Below are positions 50,640 through 60,093 of a DNA stretch of 64,000 nucleotides, piece after piece. Origin of the DNA: Azorhizobium caulinodans ORS 571. Lineage in GTDB: Bacteria; Pseudomonadota; Alphaproteobacteria; Rhizobiales; Xanthobacteraceae. Positions within the stretch are counted from its first letter, which is position 1. Every line of letters starts with the position of its first letter. A program made the translations under genes and the position numbers. The notes below the pieces were generated by a model. The model saw nothing but the letters and a program-made list of their open reading frames with translations, searched no databases and was not told where the DNA came from. The stretch covers positions 1,121,501-1,185,500 of the forward strand of contig NC_009937.1 in assembly GCF_000010525.1 (NCBI RefSeq). Reading direction: 5' to 3'.

Positions 50640-52091
50640 GTTCGCCAGATCGATGTCGAGCAGTATAAATACGGGTTCGTGACGGACGTGGAATCCGAAA
50701 AGGCCCCGAAGGGCCTGTCGGAGGACGTCATCCGCTTCATCTCGGCCAAGAAGAACGAGCCGGAGTGGATGCTGGAATGGCGCCTTGATGCCTATCGCCG
50801 CTGGCTTACCATGCGCGAGCCCGAATGGGCCAAGGTGAATTTCCCGAAGATCGATTTCCAGGATCTCTATTATTATGCGGCGCCGAAAAAGAAGAAGGCG
50901 CTCTCCTCCCTCGACGAGGTCGATCCCGAGATTCTGAAGACCTATGAGAAGCTCGGCATCCCGCTGCGCGAACAGGAGCTTCTCGCTGGTGTCGAGCGCC
51001 CGGAAGGCGAGCGCAAGATCGCTGTCGATGCGGTCTTCGACAGCGTCTCGGTGGCCACCACCTTCCAGAAGGAGCTGAAGGAGGCGGGCGTCATCTTCAT
51101 GCCCATCTCGGAGGCCCTGAAGGAACATCCCGAGCTGGTGCGCAAATATCTCGGCACGGTGGTGCCGGTGACCGACAATTACTATGCGACGCTGAATTCC
51201 GCGGTCTTCTCGGACGGCTCCTTCGTCTATGTACCGGAAGGGGTGCGCTGCCCCATGGAGCTCTCCACCTATTTCCGCATCAATGAGAAGAACACCGGCC
51301 AGTTCGAGCGCACGCTCATCATCGCCGACAAGGGCGCCTATGTGAGCTATCTGGAAGGCTGCACGGCGCCCCAGCGCGACGAGAACCAGCTCCACGCCGC
51401 GGTGGTCGAGCTGGTGGTTCTGGACGATGCGGAAATCAAGTACTCCACCGTCCAGAATTGGTATCCCGGCGACAAGGATGGCAAGGGCGGCATCTACAAT
51501 TTCGTCACCAAGCGTGGCGACTGCCGGGGCGCGAATTCCAAGATCAGCTGGACGCAAGTGGAGACGGGCTCCGCCATCACCTGGAAATATCCGAGCTGCG
51601 TCCTGCGGGGCGACGGCAGCCAGGGCGAGTTCTATTCCATCGCCATTTCCAACGGGCATCAGCAGGTGGATTCCGGCACCAAGATGATCCATCTCGGCAA
51701 GAACACGTCGAGCCGGATCGTCTCCAAGGGCATCTCCGCCGGCCAGTCCCAGAACACCTATCGCGGGCTCGTTTCCGCCCACCGCAAGGCCAAGGGCGCA
51801 CGCAACTTCACCGCCTGCGACAGCCTGCTGATCGGAGATCAGTGCGGCGCGCACACCGTGCCTTACATCGAGGCCAAGAACCCGACAACGGTGTTCGAGC
51901 ACGAGGCCACCACCTCCAAGATCTCCGAGGACGTGCTGTTCTATTGCGTGCAGCGCGGGCTCTCGCAGGAGGAAGCCGTGGGGCTCGTGGTCAACGGCTT
52001 CGTCAAGGAGGTGCTCCAGCAGCTCCCCATGGAATTCGCGGTGGAGGCGCAGAAGCTCATCTCCATCTCGCTCGAAGGCAGCGTCGGCTGA
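50610..52091 (+). CDS. sufB: Fe-S scaffold subunit SufB
   Basis: 493 residues. With SufC and SufD it forms the SufBC2D scaffold that assembles [4Fe-4S] clusters. The N-terminus [20 protein letters not shown] and [19 protein letters not shown], the core [40 protein letters not shown] and the conserved cysteine in [20 protein letters not shown] are standard. C-terminal [20 protein letters not shown] is shared with SufD. Transcribed from the NifA-dependent fdxN promoter. Confidence 0.97.
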   Translation: MAAVQETIDQVRQIDVEQYKYGFVTDVESEKAPKGLSEDVIRFISAKKNEPEWMLEWRLDAYRRWLTMREPEWAKVNFPKIDFQDLYYYAAPKKKKALSSLDEVDPEILKTYEKLGIPLREQELLAGVERPEGERKIAVDAVFDSVSVATTFQKELKEAGVIFMPISEALKEHPELVRKYLGTVVPVTDNYYATLNSAVFSDGSFVYVPEGVRCPMELSTYFRINEKNTGQFERTLIIADKGAYVSYLEGCTAPQRDENQLHAAVVELVVLDDAEIKYSTVQNWYPGDKDGKGGIYNFVTKRGDCRGANSKISWTQVETGSAITWKYPSCVLRGDGSQGEFYSIAISNGHQQVDSGTKMIHLGKNTSSRIVSKGISAGQSQNTYRGLVSAHRKAKGARNFTACDSLLIGDQCGAHTVPYIEAKNPTTVFEHEATTSKISEDVLFYCVQRGLSQEEAVGLVVNGFVKEVLQQLPMEFAVEAQKLISISLEGSVG

Positions 52092-52128
52092 CCTGTCGCT
52101 TCTCCAATTGCAAGGCGAGGACTTCGTG

Positions 52129-52890
52129 ATGACCGCTCTCCTGGAAATCCGCGACCTCAAGGCCGAAGTGGCCGGGCGCCAGATCCTCAACGGGCTGAAC
52201 CTCACCGTGAATGCGGGCGAGATCCACGCCATCATGGGGCCGAACGGAGCGGGCAAGTCCACGCTCTCTTATGTGCTTTCCGGCAAGCCGGGCTATGAGA
52301 TCACCGGCGGCGAGGTCTTCCTCAATGGCGAGGATCTCCTGGCCATGGAGGCGGACGAGCGGGCCGCCAAGGGCCTTTTCCTCGCCTTCCAGTATCCGCT
52401 GGAAATCCCCGGCGTCGCGACCCTCACCTTCCTGCGCACGGCGCTCAATGCCCAGCGCCGCAAGCGGGGCGAGGAGGAATTGTCCTCGCCCGATTTCATG
52501 AAGAAGGTGCGCGAGCTGTCGAAGAAGCTCGGCATCGATCCGGACATGCTGCGCCGGCCGGTGAATGTCGGCTTCTCCGGTGGCGAGAAGAAGCGCAACG
52601 AGACCCTTCAGATGGCGCTGCTGGAGCCGCGCCTGTGCGTGCTGGACGAGACCGACTCCGGCCTCGACATCGACGCGCTGAAGGTGGTGGCGAATGGCGT
52701 CAACCAGCTGCGCGCCGCTGAGCGGGGGATGATCGTCATCACCCACTACCAGCGCCTGCTCGATTACATCGTGCCCGACGTGGTGCACGTGCTGGCGGCG
52801 GGCCGCATCGTGGAAACCGGCGGCAAGGATCTGGCCCTCCAGCTCGAAGCTACCGGCTATGCGCAGTATCAGCAGAGCGAGGCGGCGTGA
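52129..52890 (+). CDS. sufC: SufC ATPase of the Fe-S scaffold
   Basis: 253-residue ABC-type ATPase. I choose ATG 52129 (MTALLEIRDLKAEVAGRQIL), with GGCGAGG upstream; a GTG at 52126 or TTG at 52108 would add a few residues. Walker A GPNGAGKST with K43, Q-loop LAFQYPLEIPGV, signature GFSGGEKKRNETLQMALLEP and Walker B CVLDETDSGLD are visible. It drives conformational change in SufB-SufD. sufD starts at its stop. Confidence 0.97.
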   Translation: MTALLEIRDLKAEVAGRQILNGLNLTVNAGEIHAIMGPNGAGKSTLSYVLSGKPGYEITGGEVFLNGEDLLAMEADERAAKGLFLAFQYPLEIPGVATLTFLRTALNAQRRKRGEEELSSPDFMKKVRELSKKLGIDPDMLRRPVNVGFSGGEKKRNETLQMALLEPRLCVLDETDSGLDIDALKVVANGVNQLRAAERGMIVITHYQRLLDYIVPDVVHVLAAGRIVETGGKDLALQLEATGYAQYQQSEAA

Positions 52891-54221
52891 TGAACGCGCC
52901 CGTCGCCATCAAGACCGAAGCCGAACAGGGGCTGATCAGCGCTTTCGCGGCGGCTCAACCGACCCTGCCGGGCGGGCCGGGCGTTTCCGCCGCGCGCCTC
53001 GCCGCCTTCGAGGCCTTCAACCGGGTGGGGCTGCCGCACCGGCGCGTGGAAGCCTGGAAATATACCGACCTGCGCCGCCTGATGCGCGACGCCAAGCCGC
53101 TTGCGCCGCTGCCGGATGCCGCCGCCAAGGCTGAGGCGGCCTCTGCCGGCGCGCTGCTGGCGGGCCTTGGCCTGCGGCGGCTCGTGGTGGTGGATGGCAG
53201 CTTGGCGCCGGAGCTGTCCGATCTGGCGGATCTCGAACCCGGCCTTACCATCCGCCCCATGGCGGAGGTGTTCGGCGAGGACGGGCCGCTGCTGCCGGAC
53301 TCCTTGCGCGACGCATTGCCGGACGTGGAGCCCGCGCTGGCGCTCAATGCCGCCTTCGCTCGGGATGGCGTCTTCATCGGCGTCGCGCCGGGCGCGGTTG
53401 TCACGCGGCCGATCCATGTGGCCTTCATCACCACTGGCGATGCGCCGCAAGCCGTCTTCAGCCGTTCGCGCGTTGTGCTGGGCGCTGAGGCGCAGCTGGC
53501 ACTGGTGGAGACCCATGAGGCGAAGGCCGGCGTCGAGCATCAGGTGAATGTCGCACTCGGCCTGCTGGTGGGTGACAAGGCACAGCTCGATCATGTGAAG
53601 GTGACGGGCGAGGGCAGCGCCGTTCTCCATGTGGGCAGTCTGGTCGCGAGTGTCGGGGCGCAGGCGCGTTTCGGCTCGTGCGGCTTCACCCTCGGCGGCG
53701 CCACGGTGCGCAACCAGCTCTATGTGCGCTTGGTCGGCGAGACGACAGAGCTGAACCTTGCCGGCGCGAGCCTGCTCTGCGGCAAGCAGCATGCGGACAC
53801 GGCGCTCTTCTTGACCCACGCAGCGCCGGGCAGCACCAGCCGCGAAGTGTTCAAGGCGGTAGTGGACGACAAGGCCGAAGCAGCCTTCCAGGGCCGCATC
53901 ACAGTGGAGCAGGCGGCGCAGCAGACGGACGCGCGGATGATGTCGCGCGCCCTGCTGCTCTCCGAGGAGGCCGAGGCCTATTCCAAGCCGGAGCTGGAAA
54001 TCTTCGCCGATGATGTCCAGTGCGGCCATGGCGCCACCGTGGGCACGCTGGATGAGCAGCTGAAATTCTATCTGAAGGCCCGCGGCATTCCCGCCAAGGA
54101 GGCGGAGGCGCTGCTGATCCAGGCCTTCATCGGCGAGGTGCTGGACGGCATCGCGCACGAGGGCGTCCGCGAGGCGTTGACCGCCGCAACGGTGAGCTGG
54201 CTGGAGGCGCGCGGCGCATGA
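52890..54221 (+). CDS. sufD: Fe-S scaffold subunit SufD
   Basis: 443 residues from ATG 52890, which shares a base with the sufC stop (an in-frame GTG at 52887 is also possible). Central beta-helix region includes LNLAGASLLCGKQHADTALF; the conserved histidine lies in DDVQCGHGATVGTLDEQLKF, and the C-terminus AFIGEVLDGIAHEGVREALT is typical. The N-terminal third is variable, as usual in SufD. It heterodimerises with SufB. Confidence 0.95.
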   Translation: MNAPVAIKTEAEQGLISAFAAAQPTLPGGPGVSAARLAAFEAFNRVGLPHRRVEAWKYTDLRRLMRDAKPLAPLPDAAAKAEAASAGALLAGLGLRRLVVVDGSLAPELSDLADLEPGLTIRPMAEVFGEDGPLLPDSLRDALPDVEPALALNAAFARDGVFIGVAPGAVVTRPIHVAFITTGDAPQAVFSRSRVVLGAEAQLALVETHEAKAGVEHQVNVALGLLVGDKAQLDHVKVTGEGSAVLHVGSLVASVGAQARFGSCGFTLGGATVRNQLYVRLVGETTELNLAGASLLCGKQHADTALFLTHAAPGSTSREVFKAVVDDKAEAAFQGRITVEQAAQQTDARMMSRALLLSEEAEAYSKPELEIFADDVQCGHGATVGTLDEQLKFYLKARGIPAKEAEALLIQAFIGEVLDGIAHEGVREALTAATVSWLEARGA

Positions 54222-55498
54222 ACATGCATCCTTCCGTCACGCCCCCGACCGTGCCCGCCCATCCGGCGGTGACCGGGGAGGCCTATGACGTGGCGCGCGT
54301 GCGCGCGGATTTCCCCATCCTCGGCCTCAGCGTCTATGGCAAGCCGCTGATCTATCTGGACAATGCAGCGTCCGCCCAGAAGCCGCAGCAGGTGCTGGAC
54401 CGCATCACGCAGGTCTATGCGTCGGAATATTCCAACGTGCACCGGGGCCTGCATTATCTCGCCAATGCAGCGACCGAGGCTTATGAGGGCGCCCGCGAGA
54501 AGGTGCGCGCCTTCCTCAATGCGCCGAGCACGGAAGAGATCATCTTCACCAAGGGTGCGACGGAGGCCATCAACCTCGTGGCCCACACTTTCGGCCGCAC
54601 GCGCGTTGGCGCGGGCGATGAGATCGTGCTCTCCATCATGGAGCACCACGCCAATGTGGTGCCCTGGCATTTCCTGCGCGAGCGGCAGGGCGCGGTGCTG
54701 AAATGGGCGCCGGTGGACGACGAGGGCAACTTCCTCCTCGACGAATTCGAGGCCCTGCTCACCGAGCGCACCAAGCTTGTCGCCATCACCCAGATGTCCA
54801 ACGTGCTCGGCACGGTGGTGCCGGTGAAGGAGGTGGTGCGCCGCGCCCATGCCCGGGGCATCCCGGTGCTGGTGGATGGGTCGCAGGCCAGCGTCCATAT
54901 GGACGTGGACGTGCAGGACATCGATTGCGATTTCTATATCATCACCGGCCACAAGCTCTATGGGCCGACGGGCATTGGGGCACTCTACGGCAAGGCGGAG
55001 ATGCTCGCCGGGCTGCCGCCGTTCAATGGCGGCGGGGAGATGATCCGCGAGGTGTCGCGCGACACCGTCACCTATGGCGCGCCGCCCCATCGCTTTGAGG
55101 CGGGCACTCCGCCCATCGTGCAGGCGGCGGGGCTCGGCGCGGCGCTGGATTACATGGCCTCCCTCGGCAAGGCGCGCATCCAGGCCCATGAGGCGGATCT
55201 CTTGGCCTATGCGCAGGAGCGCCTGTCGGAAATTTCCGGCCTCAAAGTCTATGGCACGGCGGCGGAGAAGGGGGCGCTCATCTCCTTCTCTCTGGAGAAT
55301 ACGCACGCCCATGACGTCGCGACGGTGATCGACCGCTCCGGCGTGGCGGTGCGCGCCGGCACCCATTGCGCCATGCCGCTGCTGGAGCGCTTCGGTGTCG
55401 CCGCCACCTGCCGCGCCTCCTTCGCCCTCTACAACACGCGCGGCGATGTGGATGCGCTGGCGGAGGCCCTGATCAAGGCGCGCAGTTTCTTCGCCTGA
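54218..55498 (+). CDS. sufS: Cysteine desulfurase SufS (group II)
   Basis: 426 residues, PLP enzyme that extracts sulfur from cysteine as a persulfide for SufE. The start overlaps the sufD stop (ATGA). YLDNAASAQKPQQVLDRI, SNVHRGLHYLANAATEAYEG and the PLP lysine K246 in ITGHKLYGPTG are present. The persulfide cysteine is C398 in AATCRASFALYNTR, in the short group II loop (SufS rather than NifS/IscS). No nifS or nifU is seen in the window, so this is the likely sulfur source for nitrogenase clusters. Confidence 0.96.
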   Translation: MNMHPSVTPPTVPAHPAVTGEAYDVARVRADFPILGLSVYGKPLIYLDNAASAQKPQQVLDRITQVYASEYSNVHRGLHYLANAATEAYEGAREKVRAFLNAPSTEEIIFTKGATEAINLVAHTFGRTRVGAGDEIVLSIMEHHANVVPWHFLRERQGAVLKWAPVDDEGNFLLDEFEALLTERTKLVAITQMSNVLGTVVPVKEVVRRAHARGIPVLVDGSQASVHMDVDVQDIDCDFYIITGHKLYGPTGIGALYGKAEMLAGLPPFNGGGEMIREVSRDTVTYGAPPHRFEAGTPPIVQAAGLGAALDYMASLGKARIQAHEADLLAYAQERLSEISGLKVYGTAAEKGALISFSLENTHAHDVATVIDRSGVAVRAGTHCAMPLLERFGVAATCRASFALYNTRGDVDALAEALIKARSFFA

Positions 55499-55750
55499 GG
55501 AAGCCACGCGTCGGCGCGGGACCGTGGGGGCGCGGCCCCGCGCCTCCCTTCTGGTGTCCGCCCATGTGCGCCGGCAAGACCGCCGGATGGCGGTACGAGA
55601 CGAGAGACGGATCGGCCACGATCCTCCGGCCGCTCCGCTCTCCTCGGTGAGACCGGGCCATGCTGTCGTCGTTCGACCTGGCGGCGAACGCGCCGGCAGG
55701 CCCGGTTTCACCGTTCGTGTCCGTCGGAGGTCGCCGGTCCCGGTGTCGCC

Positions 55751-56542
55751 TCAAGTGGGGGCATTCAGCCGCGCCAGTGCCAGATCCCGGATGGCCGCCA
55801 CCTCGTCCTCTGCCATGCCTGCGAGATGGGCCAGCGGCAGCCGCTCGGCGACGGCGAAGCGCACGCGCATGTCGGCATCGCGCATCAGCACGGTGAGCCG
55901 CTCGGGCGGCAGCCGTTCGGCCACCGTGACGCGCACCAGAGGGTCCGCATCCGCTGCCATGGTGACGAGATTGGGGAGCGGCACGCGCCGGGCGACTTCG
56001 CGCCGGACCTCGATGTCGGGATCATAGAGCGCCATGATGAGCGATTCCGGCGGCGCCCGCCGGGCCGCCACCACCCGCACCCGATAATCCGCATCCCCCA
56101 GCATGGCGACCAGCATCCGGCCCTCCAGCCGGTGCGCAACCGCCATGCGCACACGCGGATCCGGATCGTCGCGCATGTCGGTGATGCGGGCGAGCGGCAG
56201 GCGGTAGGCCACCATCACCCGCACGTCCGGTTCCGTGTCCGCCTTCAGCGGCGGCAGCAGGAACACGCTGGCATGCTTGGCGGCGAGCAGCCGTACCTCG
56301 GAGTAGGGATGGGTCAGATAACGCGCCGCCAGTTCCGGATTGCGGGCGAAGAAGCGGTCGATCCGACGGGTACGCCGGTCGGCCACGCAGACCTTGCCGA
56401 GATCGCAGCGGCCGATGGCCTGAATGTCCTCGTGCGGGCAATCCTCGCAGCGCACGGGGCGTCCCTGCCAGTCCAGCGCCTCGAAGCTTCCCGGCGGATC
56501 CGGCGGCGCGGCGGGCTCCGGTGCCGTGTGCTCACCGCTCAT
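55751..56542 (-). CDS. LRV protein: [4Fe-4S] domain plus leucine-rich variant repeats
   Basis: 263 residues. The N-terminal part has a four-cysteine cluster motif (VRCEDCPHEDIQAIGRCDLG then KVCVADRR). After that come at least seven tandem helical units of about 24 residues with the pattern DPDxxVRxxVAxRLP (for example DPDPRVRMAVAHRL and DADMRVRFAVAERLP). This is the leucine-rich variant protein first described beside nif genes in Azotobacter; its role is unknown. It follows nifA by 96 bases. The start ATG at 56542 is the second half of a hairpin (see 56540-56559). An upstream frame extension to 56623 has no family support. Confidence 0.88.
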   Translation of the reverse strand: MSGEHTAPEPAAPPDPPGSFEALDWQGRPVRCEDCPHEDIQAIGRCDLGKVCVADRRTRRIDRFFARNPELAARYLTHPYSEVRLLAAKHASVFLLPPLKADTEPDVRVMVAYRLPLARITDMRDDPDPRVRMAVAHRLEGRMLVAMLGDADYRVRVVAARRAPPESLIMALYDPDIEVRREVARRVPLPNLVTMAADADPLVRVTVAERLPPERLTVLMRDADMRVRFAVAERLPLAHLAGMAEDEVAAIRDLALARLNAPT

Positions 56543-56559
56543 GGGAGGGGGGCTCCCAT
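56540..56559 (-). promoter_or_regulatory. Hairpin hiding the LRV ribosome site, with a six-codon upstream ORF
   Basis: On the minus strand ATGGGAG (56559-56553), five C, then CTCCCAT (56547-56541): a perfect seven-base stem. The left arm contains the only good Shine-Dalgarno (GGGAG) and the right arm covers the start codon. The left arm also begins an ATG whose six-codon frame ends in a TGA overlapping the LRV ATG. Confidence 0.5.
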
Positions 56560-56612
56560 AAAACGGCCCGGCGCTTTCCCGCGGGCGCCGCGATCGGCGG
56601 CCGGACGGGACA

Positions 56613-56632
56613 GGGCGGAGCAAGCTCCGCCC
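56613..56632 (-). terminator. Stem-loop after nifA
   Basis: Perfect arms GGGCGGAGC (56613-56621) and GCTCCGCCC (56624-56632), seven bases after the nifA stop. No T-run on the minus strand, so read-through into the LRV gene is likely. Confidence 0.4.
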
Positions 56633-56638
56633 CGTGGT

Positions 56639-58486
56639 TCAGAAGCGCTTGATGTCGATGTCATATTTGCGCAGCGCATAACCCACCTGGCGCGGCGTGA
56701 GGTTGAGGAGGCGCGCGGCCTTCGCCTGCACCCAGCCGGAGCGCTCCATGGCCTGGAGCAACTGCTCCTTTTCGCTCTGGCGGGGGGGCACCGCGGGACA
56801 GGCCTCGGTGCCGGGGCAAGTGACCGGCAGGCTGTCGGCCGCCGGCGCCGGGCTCGCCGCAGCGGGCGCTGCGGTCGCGAGCGGAGCAGGGGAGAGCGGA
56901 GTCAGCGGCGTGGGCGCCGGCGGCACGTGCGGCATCACAGGCTTCGGGGCCGAGCCCTTCCAGAGCATGGCCGAGAGGCACTGGCCGCTGTCGCAGGCGA
57001 AGTCATGGGGGGTGATGACGGCATCGTGGGCGAGCGTTGCCGTCCGCCGGATACAGTTCTCCAGCTCGCGCACGTTGCCCGGGAAATAGCAGCGCCGCAG
57101 CACGTCGATGGCCGGCGCCGAGAGCATCATGTGGAGCTTGTTTTCCTTGTTGAAGCGGTCGAGGAAGTTCTTCGCGAGCTTGGGAATGTCGCCCGGCCGT
57201 TCGCGCAGCGGCGGCAGGATCAGCGGCACCACATGGATGCGGTAGTAGAGATCGGCCCGGAACTCGCCCTTGGAGACCGCCTCTTCCAGATTCTTGTTGG
57301 TGGCGCACACGAGCCGCACATCCACCTTCAGCGTGCGATTGCCGCCGACCCGCTCGAACTCGCCTTCCTGCAGCACGCGCAGCAGCTTGGCCTGGAAAGC
57401 GGGGGTGATCTCGCCGATCTCGTCAAGGAAGAGCGTGCCGCCGTGCGCCAGCTCGAAGCGGCCCTGGCGCATGTTCAGCGCACCGGTGAAGGCGCCCTTC
57501 TCATGGCCGAACAGTTCCGATTCCAGCACCGATTCCGGGAGGGCGGCGCAGTTCACCTTCACGAAGGGCTTGCCCTTGCGGGGCGACAGTTCGTGGATGG
57601 CACGGGCGAACAACTCCTTGCCGGTGCCGCTCTCCCCGCGCAGCAGCACGGTGGAGTTTGAGCGGGCGACCACTTGCGCGGTCGCGATCAGGCGTTTCAC
57701 CAGCGGGCTATCGCCCACGATGCCCATGGCGGATCCGTTGGCGGCCTCGGCCACCTCCGGCTCGGCCCCGGATTTTTCTTCCCGCAGCGCCTTTTCGAGG
57801 CGGTGCGTCTGGGCGATCAGCCGGTCGCGGTCGCTCGCCACCAGCTTGTGCAGGCGCACGGTCTGGCCGACGAGATTGGCCACCATGGTGAGGAAGCGCA
57901 CGTCCTCGTCGAAGCGGAAACGGGCGGTGCCGTCCCAGATGCGGTCGATGGAGAGGGTGCCCATCACATGGTGGTCGGCCTTGATCGGCACGCCGATGAA
58001 GGAGACGGTGGCCTCCTCAGGCGGGCCGAACAGATCCTCGTGACCGGCGAAGAGCGGATCGGCCGTCACGTCCTGCACCACCAGCGGCATCTGCGTGGCG
58101 ACGATCTGGTCGATGGCCTTCTGGGGCACATGCGCGCGGATCTGGCCCGCCATCTCAGGCGTCCAGCCGGTGGTGGCCACCATGTCGGGATCGCCCTCGC
58201 TGTCGAGGATGCAGATCATGCCATGCCGCATCTGCAGCATGGAGGAGAGCACGTTCACCACATTGGCGAGCGTGACTTCGAGGCGCCGGGGCGCCGTCAG
58301 GATCTTCGATATCTCATAGACCCCGATGAGTGCCACCTCGGGCGAGGTCCCCCGCGACATGGACACAGGCATCCCTCCCGGGCGCGGCAGCGCGCCCCGC
58401 GTGGTGATGGATGACGCGGCGATGTCTCCGGCGGTGCTCGACGAAACCCGAGGTACGCGGACCTGGAAGGCGTCGGTCATTGGCAT
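56639..58486 (-). CDS. nifA: Nif-specific sigma-54 activator NifA (oxygen-sensitive class)
   Basis: 615 residues. N-terminal GAF domain (about 65-215), central AAA+ domain with Walker A GESGTGKE (K290), the sigma-54 contact loop GAFTGA (331-336), and a C-terminal helix-turn-helix ([20 protein letters not shown]). Four cysteines C466-x11-C478-x19-C498-x4-C503 between the AAA+ end and the linker are the oxygen/iron-sensing signature of rhizobial-type NifA, absent in Klebsiella and Azotobacter. The interdomain linker is long and Pro/Ala-rich and carries two further cysteines. A FixK box lies upstream, and the collinear ahpC-ahpD genes precede it. Confidence 0.97.
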   Translation of the reverse strand: MPMTDAFQVRVPRVSSSTAGDIAASSITTRGALPRPGGMPVSMSRGTSPEVALIGVYEISKILTAPRRLEVTLANVVNVLSSMLQMRHGMICILDSEGDPDMVATTGWTPEMAGQIRAHVPQKAIDQIVATQMPLVVQDVTADPLFAGHEDLFGPPEEATVSFIGVPIKADHHVMGTLSIDRIWDGTARFRFDEDVRFLTMVANLVGQTVRLHKLVASDRDRLIAQTHRLEKALREEKSGAEPEVAEAANGSAMGIVGDSPLVKRLIATAQVVARSNSTVLLRGESGTGKELFARAIHELSPRKGKPFVKVNCAALPESVLESELFGHEKGAFTGALNMRQGRFELAHGGTLFLDEIGEITPAFQAKLLRVLQEGEFERVGGNRTLKVDVRLVCATNKNLEEAVSKGEFRADLYYRIHVVPLILPPLRERPGDIPKLAKNFLDRFNKENKLHMMLSAPAIDVLRRCYFPGNVRELENCIRRTATLAHDAVITPHDFACDSGQCLSAMLWKGSAPKPVMPHVPPAPTPLTPLSPAPLATAAPAAASPAPAADSLPVTCPGTEACPAVPPRQSEKEQLLQAMERSGWVQAKAARLLNLTPRQVGYALRKYDIDIKRF

Positions 58487-58613
58487 GCTCCCTGCCGCAA
58501 AAGCGGCTGCGAGGGATCAGCCTCCTGTCGGTGTTCCCTGAAGCGGCCTCGTGTGCCGGGCCGTCGATTTAATGGAATTGTTATAATGGAAACCGCGGAG
58601 ACAACGGACGGCT

Positions 58614-58627
58614 TTGATCTGGATCAA
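58614..58627. promoter_or_regulatory. FixK/FNR box upstream of nifA
   Basis: TTGAT-CTGG-ATCAA, a perfect FNR-family palindrome. It lies about 130 bases before the nifA start, and about 35-40 bases upstream of a -10-like TATAAC on the minus strand (58585-58580). This supports low-oxygen induction of nifA, as reported for Azorhizobium. Confidence 0.88.
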
Positions 58628-58640
58628 ATTTTGAAGGTAT

Positions 58641-58670
58641 CCGTCCCCGAAGCCCTGGCGGCGGGGACGG
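58641..58670 (-). terminator. Stem-loop after ahpD
   Basis: Arms CCGTCCCC (58641-58648) and GGGGACGG (58663-58670), beginning 15 bases after the ahpD stop. On the minus strand it is followed by ATACCTTCAAAATTTG, not a proper T-run, so termination before nifA may be incomplete. Confidence 0.4.
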
Positions 58671-58684
58671 AGGCAGGGCCGCGC

Positions 58685-59230
58685 TTATTCCGCAGCTTCC
58701 GGAAAACCCGCGCCGGCGGCCTCGAGGGCCACCGCGGCGGAGGCGATGATGGCGCCGACGCGCACCGCCGTCTGGATCTGGGCCTCGCTGAGGCCCGCCT
58801 CGCGCAGCACCGCCTCATGGGCATCGATGCAGCGGCCGCATCCGTTCATGGCCGAGACGGCGAGCGACCAGAGTTCGAAGTCCACCTTGTCCACGCCGGG
58901 ATTGCCGATGACGCTCATGCGGAGCTTCGCCGGCAGGGTCTCATAGGCCTTGTTGGAGGCCAGATGCGTAAATCGATAGTAGACGTTGTTCATGGCCATG
59001 ATGGAGGCCGCCGCCTTCGCCGCGTCGAGCGCGGCCGGCGAAAGGTGGGGGGCGGCCTCTGCCTCCAGTGCCTGCGCGACCGTGCCGTTGCGCGTGGTGT
59101 AGCCGCAGGCGACCAGCAGCCCGTAGAGCTGCTGTTCGGTCAGGCTGTCCTCCCGCGGCAGGGCGGAAAGGTTGAGCTTCACGTCCTTCGCAAAAGCGGG
59201 AAGCTGGGTCTTGAGCGCCTCGATGCTCAT
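58685..59230 (-). CDS. ahpD: Alkylhydroperoxidase AhpD (carboxymuconolactone decarboxylase fold)
   Basis: 181 residues with the AhpD active site CGRC (C131, C134) followed by the proton-relay histidine in IDAHE. The N-terminus [20 protein letters not shown] and the [20 protein letters not shown] stretch match mycobacterial-type AhpD, which reduces AhpC through a lipoyl adaptor. Four bases downstream of ahpC, one operon. It lies between ahpC and nifA. Confidence 0.93.
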   Translation of the reverse strand: MSIEALKTQLPAFAKDVKLNLSALPREDSLTEQQLYGLLVACGYTTRNGTVAQALEAEAAPHLSPAALDAAKAAASIMAMNNVYYRFTHLASNKAYETLPAKLRMSVIGNPGVDKVDFELWSLAVSAMNGCGRCIDAHEAVLREAGLSEAQIQTAVRVGAIIASAAVALEAAGAGFPEAAE

Positions 59231-59234
59231 CCGC

Positions 59235-59789
59235 TCAGGCCACCTTCAGCACGTCGCCGCCGACCTCGCGGTTGCAGGGGCACAGTTCGTCCGTCTGCAG
59301 GGCGTCGAGCACGCGCAGCGTGTCCTTCGGATTGCGGCCGACATTGAGGTTGGTCGCATAGACGTGCTGCACCACATTGTCGGGATCGACGATGAAGGTG
59401 TAGCGATAGGCGACGCCATCGGGTGAGCGCACGCCGAGTCCATCCACCAGCGAGCCGTTGGTGTCGGCGAACGACCAGATGGGCAGGCGGTTGAGGTCCT
59501 TGTGGTCGCGCCGCCAGGCGAGCTTCACGAACTCATTGTCCGTCGAGCCGCCGAGCACCACGGCGTCGCGGTCGGCGAAATCGCCCGCAAGGCGCGCGAA
59601 TTCCGCGATTTCGGTCGGGCAGACGAAGGTGAAGTCCTTCGGATAGAAGAAAATGATCTTCCACTTACCGGGGAAGCTCGCTTCCGTGACCGTCTCGAAG
59701 GCGGACTGCCCGTTCTCCTCGTGGAGGTTGAAGCCGGGCTTCACGCCGGTGACCGAGAAGGCGGGAAGGGTGCTGCCGATGCCGAGCAT
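59235..59789 (-). CDS. ahpC: Peroxiredoxin AhpC
   Basis: 184-residue two-cysteine peroxiredoxin. The peroxidatic cysteine is C57 in [13 protein letters not shown], and the resolving cysteine is in [13 protein letters not shown] near the C-terminus. Reduces hydrogen peroxide, alkyl peroxides and peroxynitrite, with electrons from AhpD (no ahpF here). Its promoter is a sigma-54 site with a NifA site 70 bases further upstream rather than an obvious OxyR site, so the pair appears to be induced with nitrogenase. Confidence 0.95.
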   Translation of the reverse strand: MLGIGSTLPAFSVTGVKPGFNLHEENGQSAFETVTEASFPGKWKIIFFYPKDFTFVCPTEIAEFARLAGDFADRDAVVLGGSTDNEFVKLAWRRDHKDLNRLPIWSFADTNGSLVDGLGVRSPDGVAYRYTFIVDPDNVVQHVYATNLNVGRNPKDTLRVLDALQTDELCPCNREVGGDVLKVA

Positions 59790-59859
59790 ATCTGTCTCCG
59801 TGATCGCTCACGCAGGCGGGCCATCGTCGTCGGGCCGCGCCGCTGTCGACGTCTGTCAA

Positions 59860-59874
59860 GCAAGGCGTATGCCA
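59860..59874 (-). promoter_or_regulatory. Sigma-54 promoter of ahpCD
   Basis: Minus strand TGGCATACGCCTTGC: GG at 59873-59872, ten bases, GC at 59861-59860. One transition from TGGCAC, all other conserved bases kept. Transcription would start near 59848, about 60 bases before ahpC. Confidence 0.85.
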
Positions 59875-59934
59875 CGGCTGTTGCGTTGCAAAATGCTTCT
59901 GATTCCAAACTGCATCTTTGCGACAGCCCTGTTC

Positions 59935-59950
59935 TGTCGGCTTTCCGACA
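59935..59950. promoter_or_regulatory. NifA activator site shared by ahpCD and the YqeB-like gene
   Basis: TGT-CGGCTTTCCG-ACA, a perfect TGT-N10-ACA. Its centre is 70 bases from the ahpC -24 element and about 138 from that of the divergent gene. Confidence 0.85.
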
Positions 59951-60078
59951 TCGGCCGCACCGCCCCGGCCCGCCCTGACTGTCGGGAACCCGCCGTCCGC
60001 CCGCGGCGATGCAAACGGAGCGTGCAGCCGCGGAGTTTTTCGCGCGGGCAGCCGGGTGGTTAACGGCTTTCCACCAAC

Positions 60079-60093
60079 TGGCACGAAAGTCGC
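60079..60093 (+). promoter_or_regulatory. Sigma-54 promoter of the YqeB-like gene
   Basis: TGGCACGAAAGTCGC: GG 60080-60081, ten bases, GC 60092-60093. Only TTGC to TCGC departs from consensus. The candidate start codon lies 77 bases further. Confidence 0.8.

Noticed and set aside
58561-58630. NifA site or sigma-54 promoter directly upstream of nifA
   Set aside because: TGT-TATAATGGAA-ACC misses the last base of the NifA consensus, and no GG-N10-GC element is in range; the FixK box is the only convincing element.
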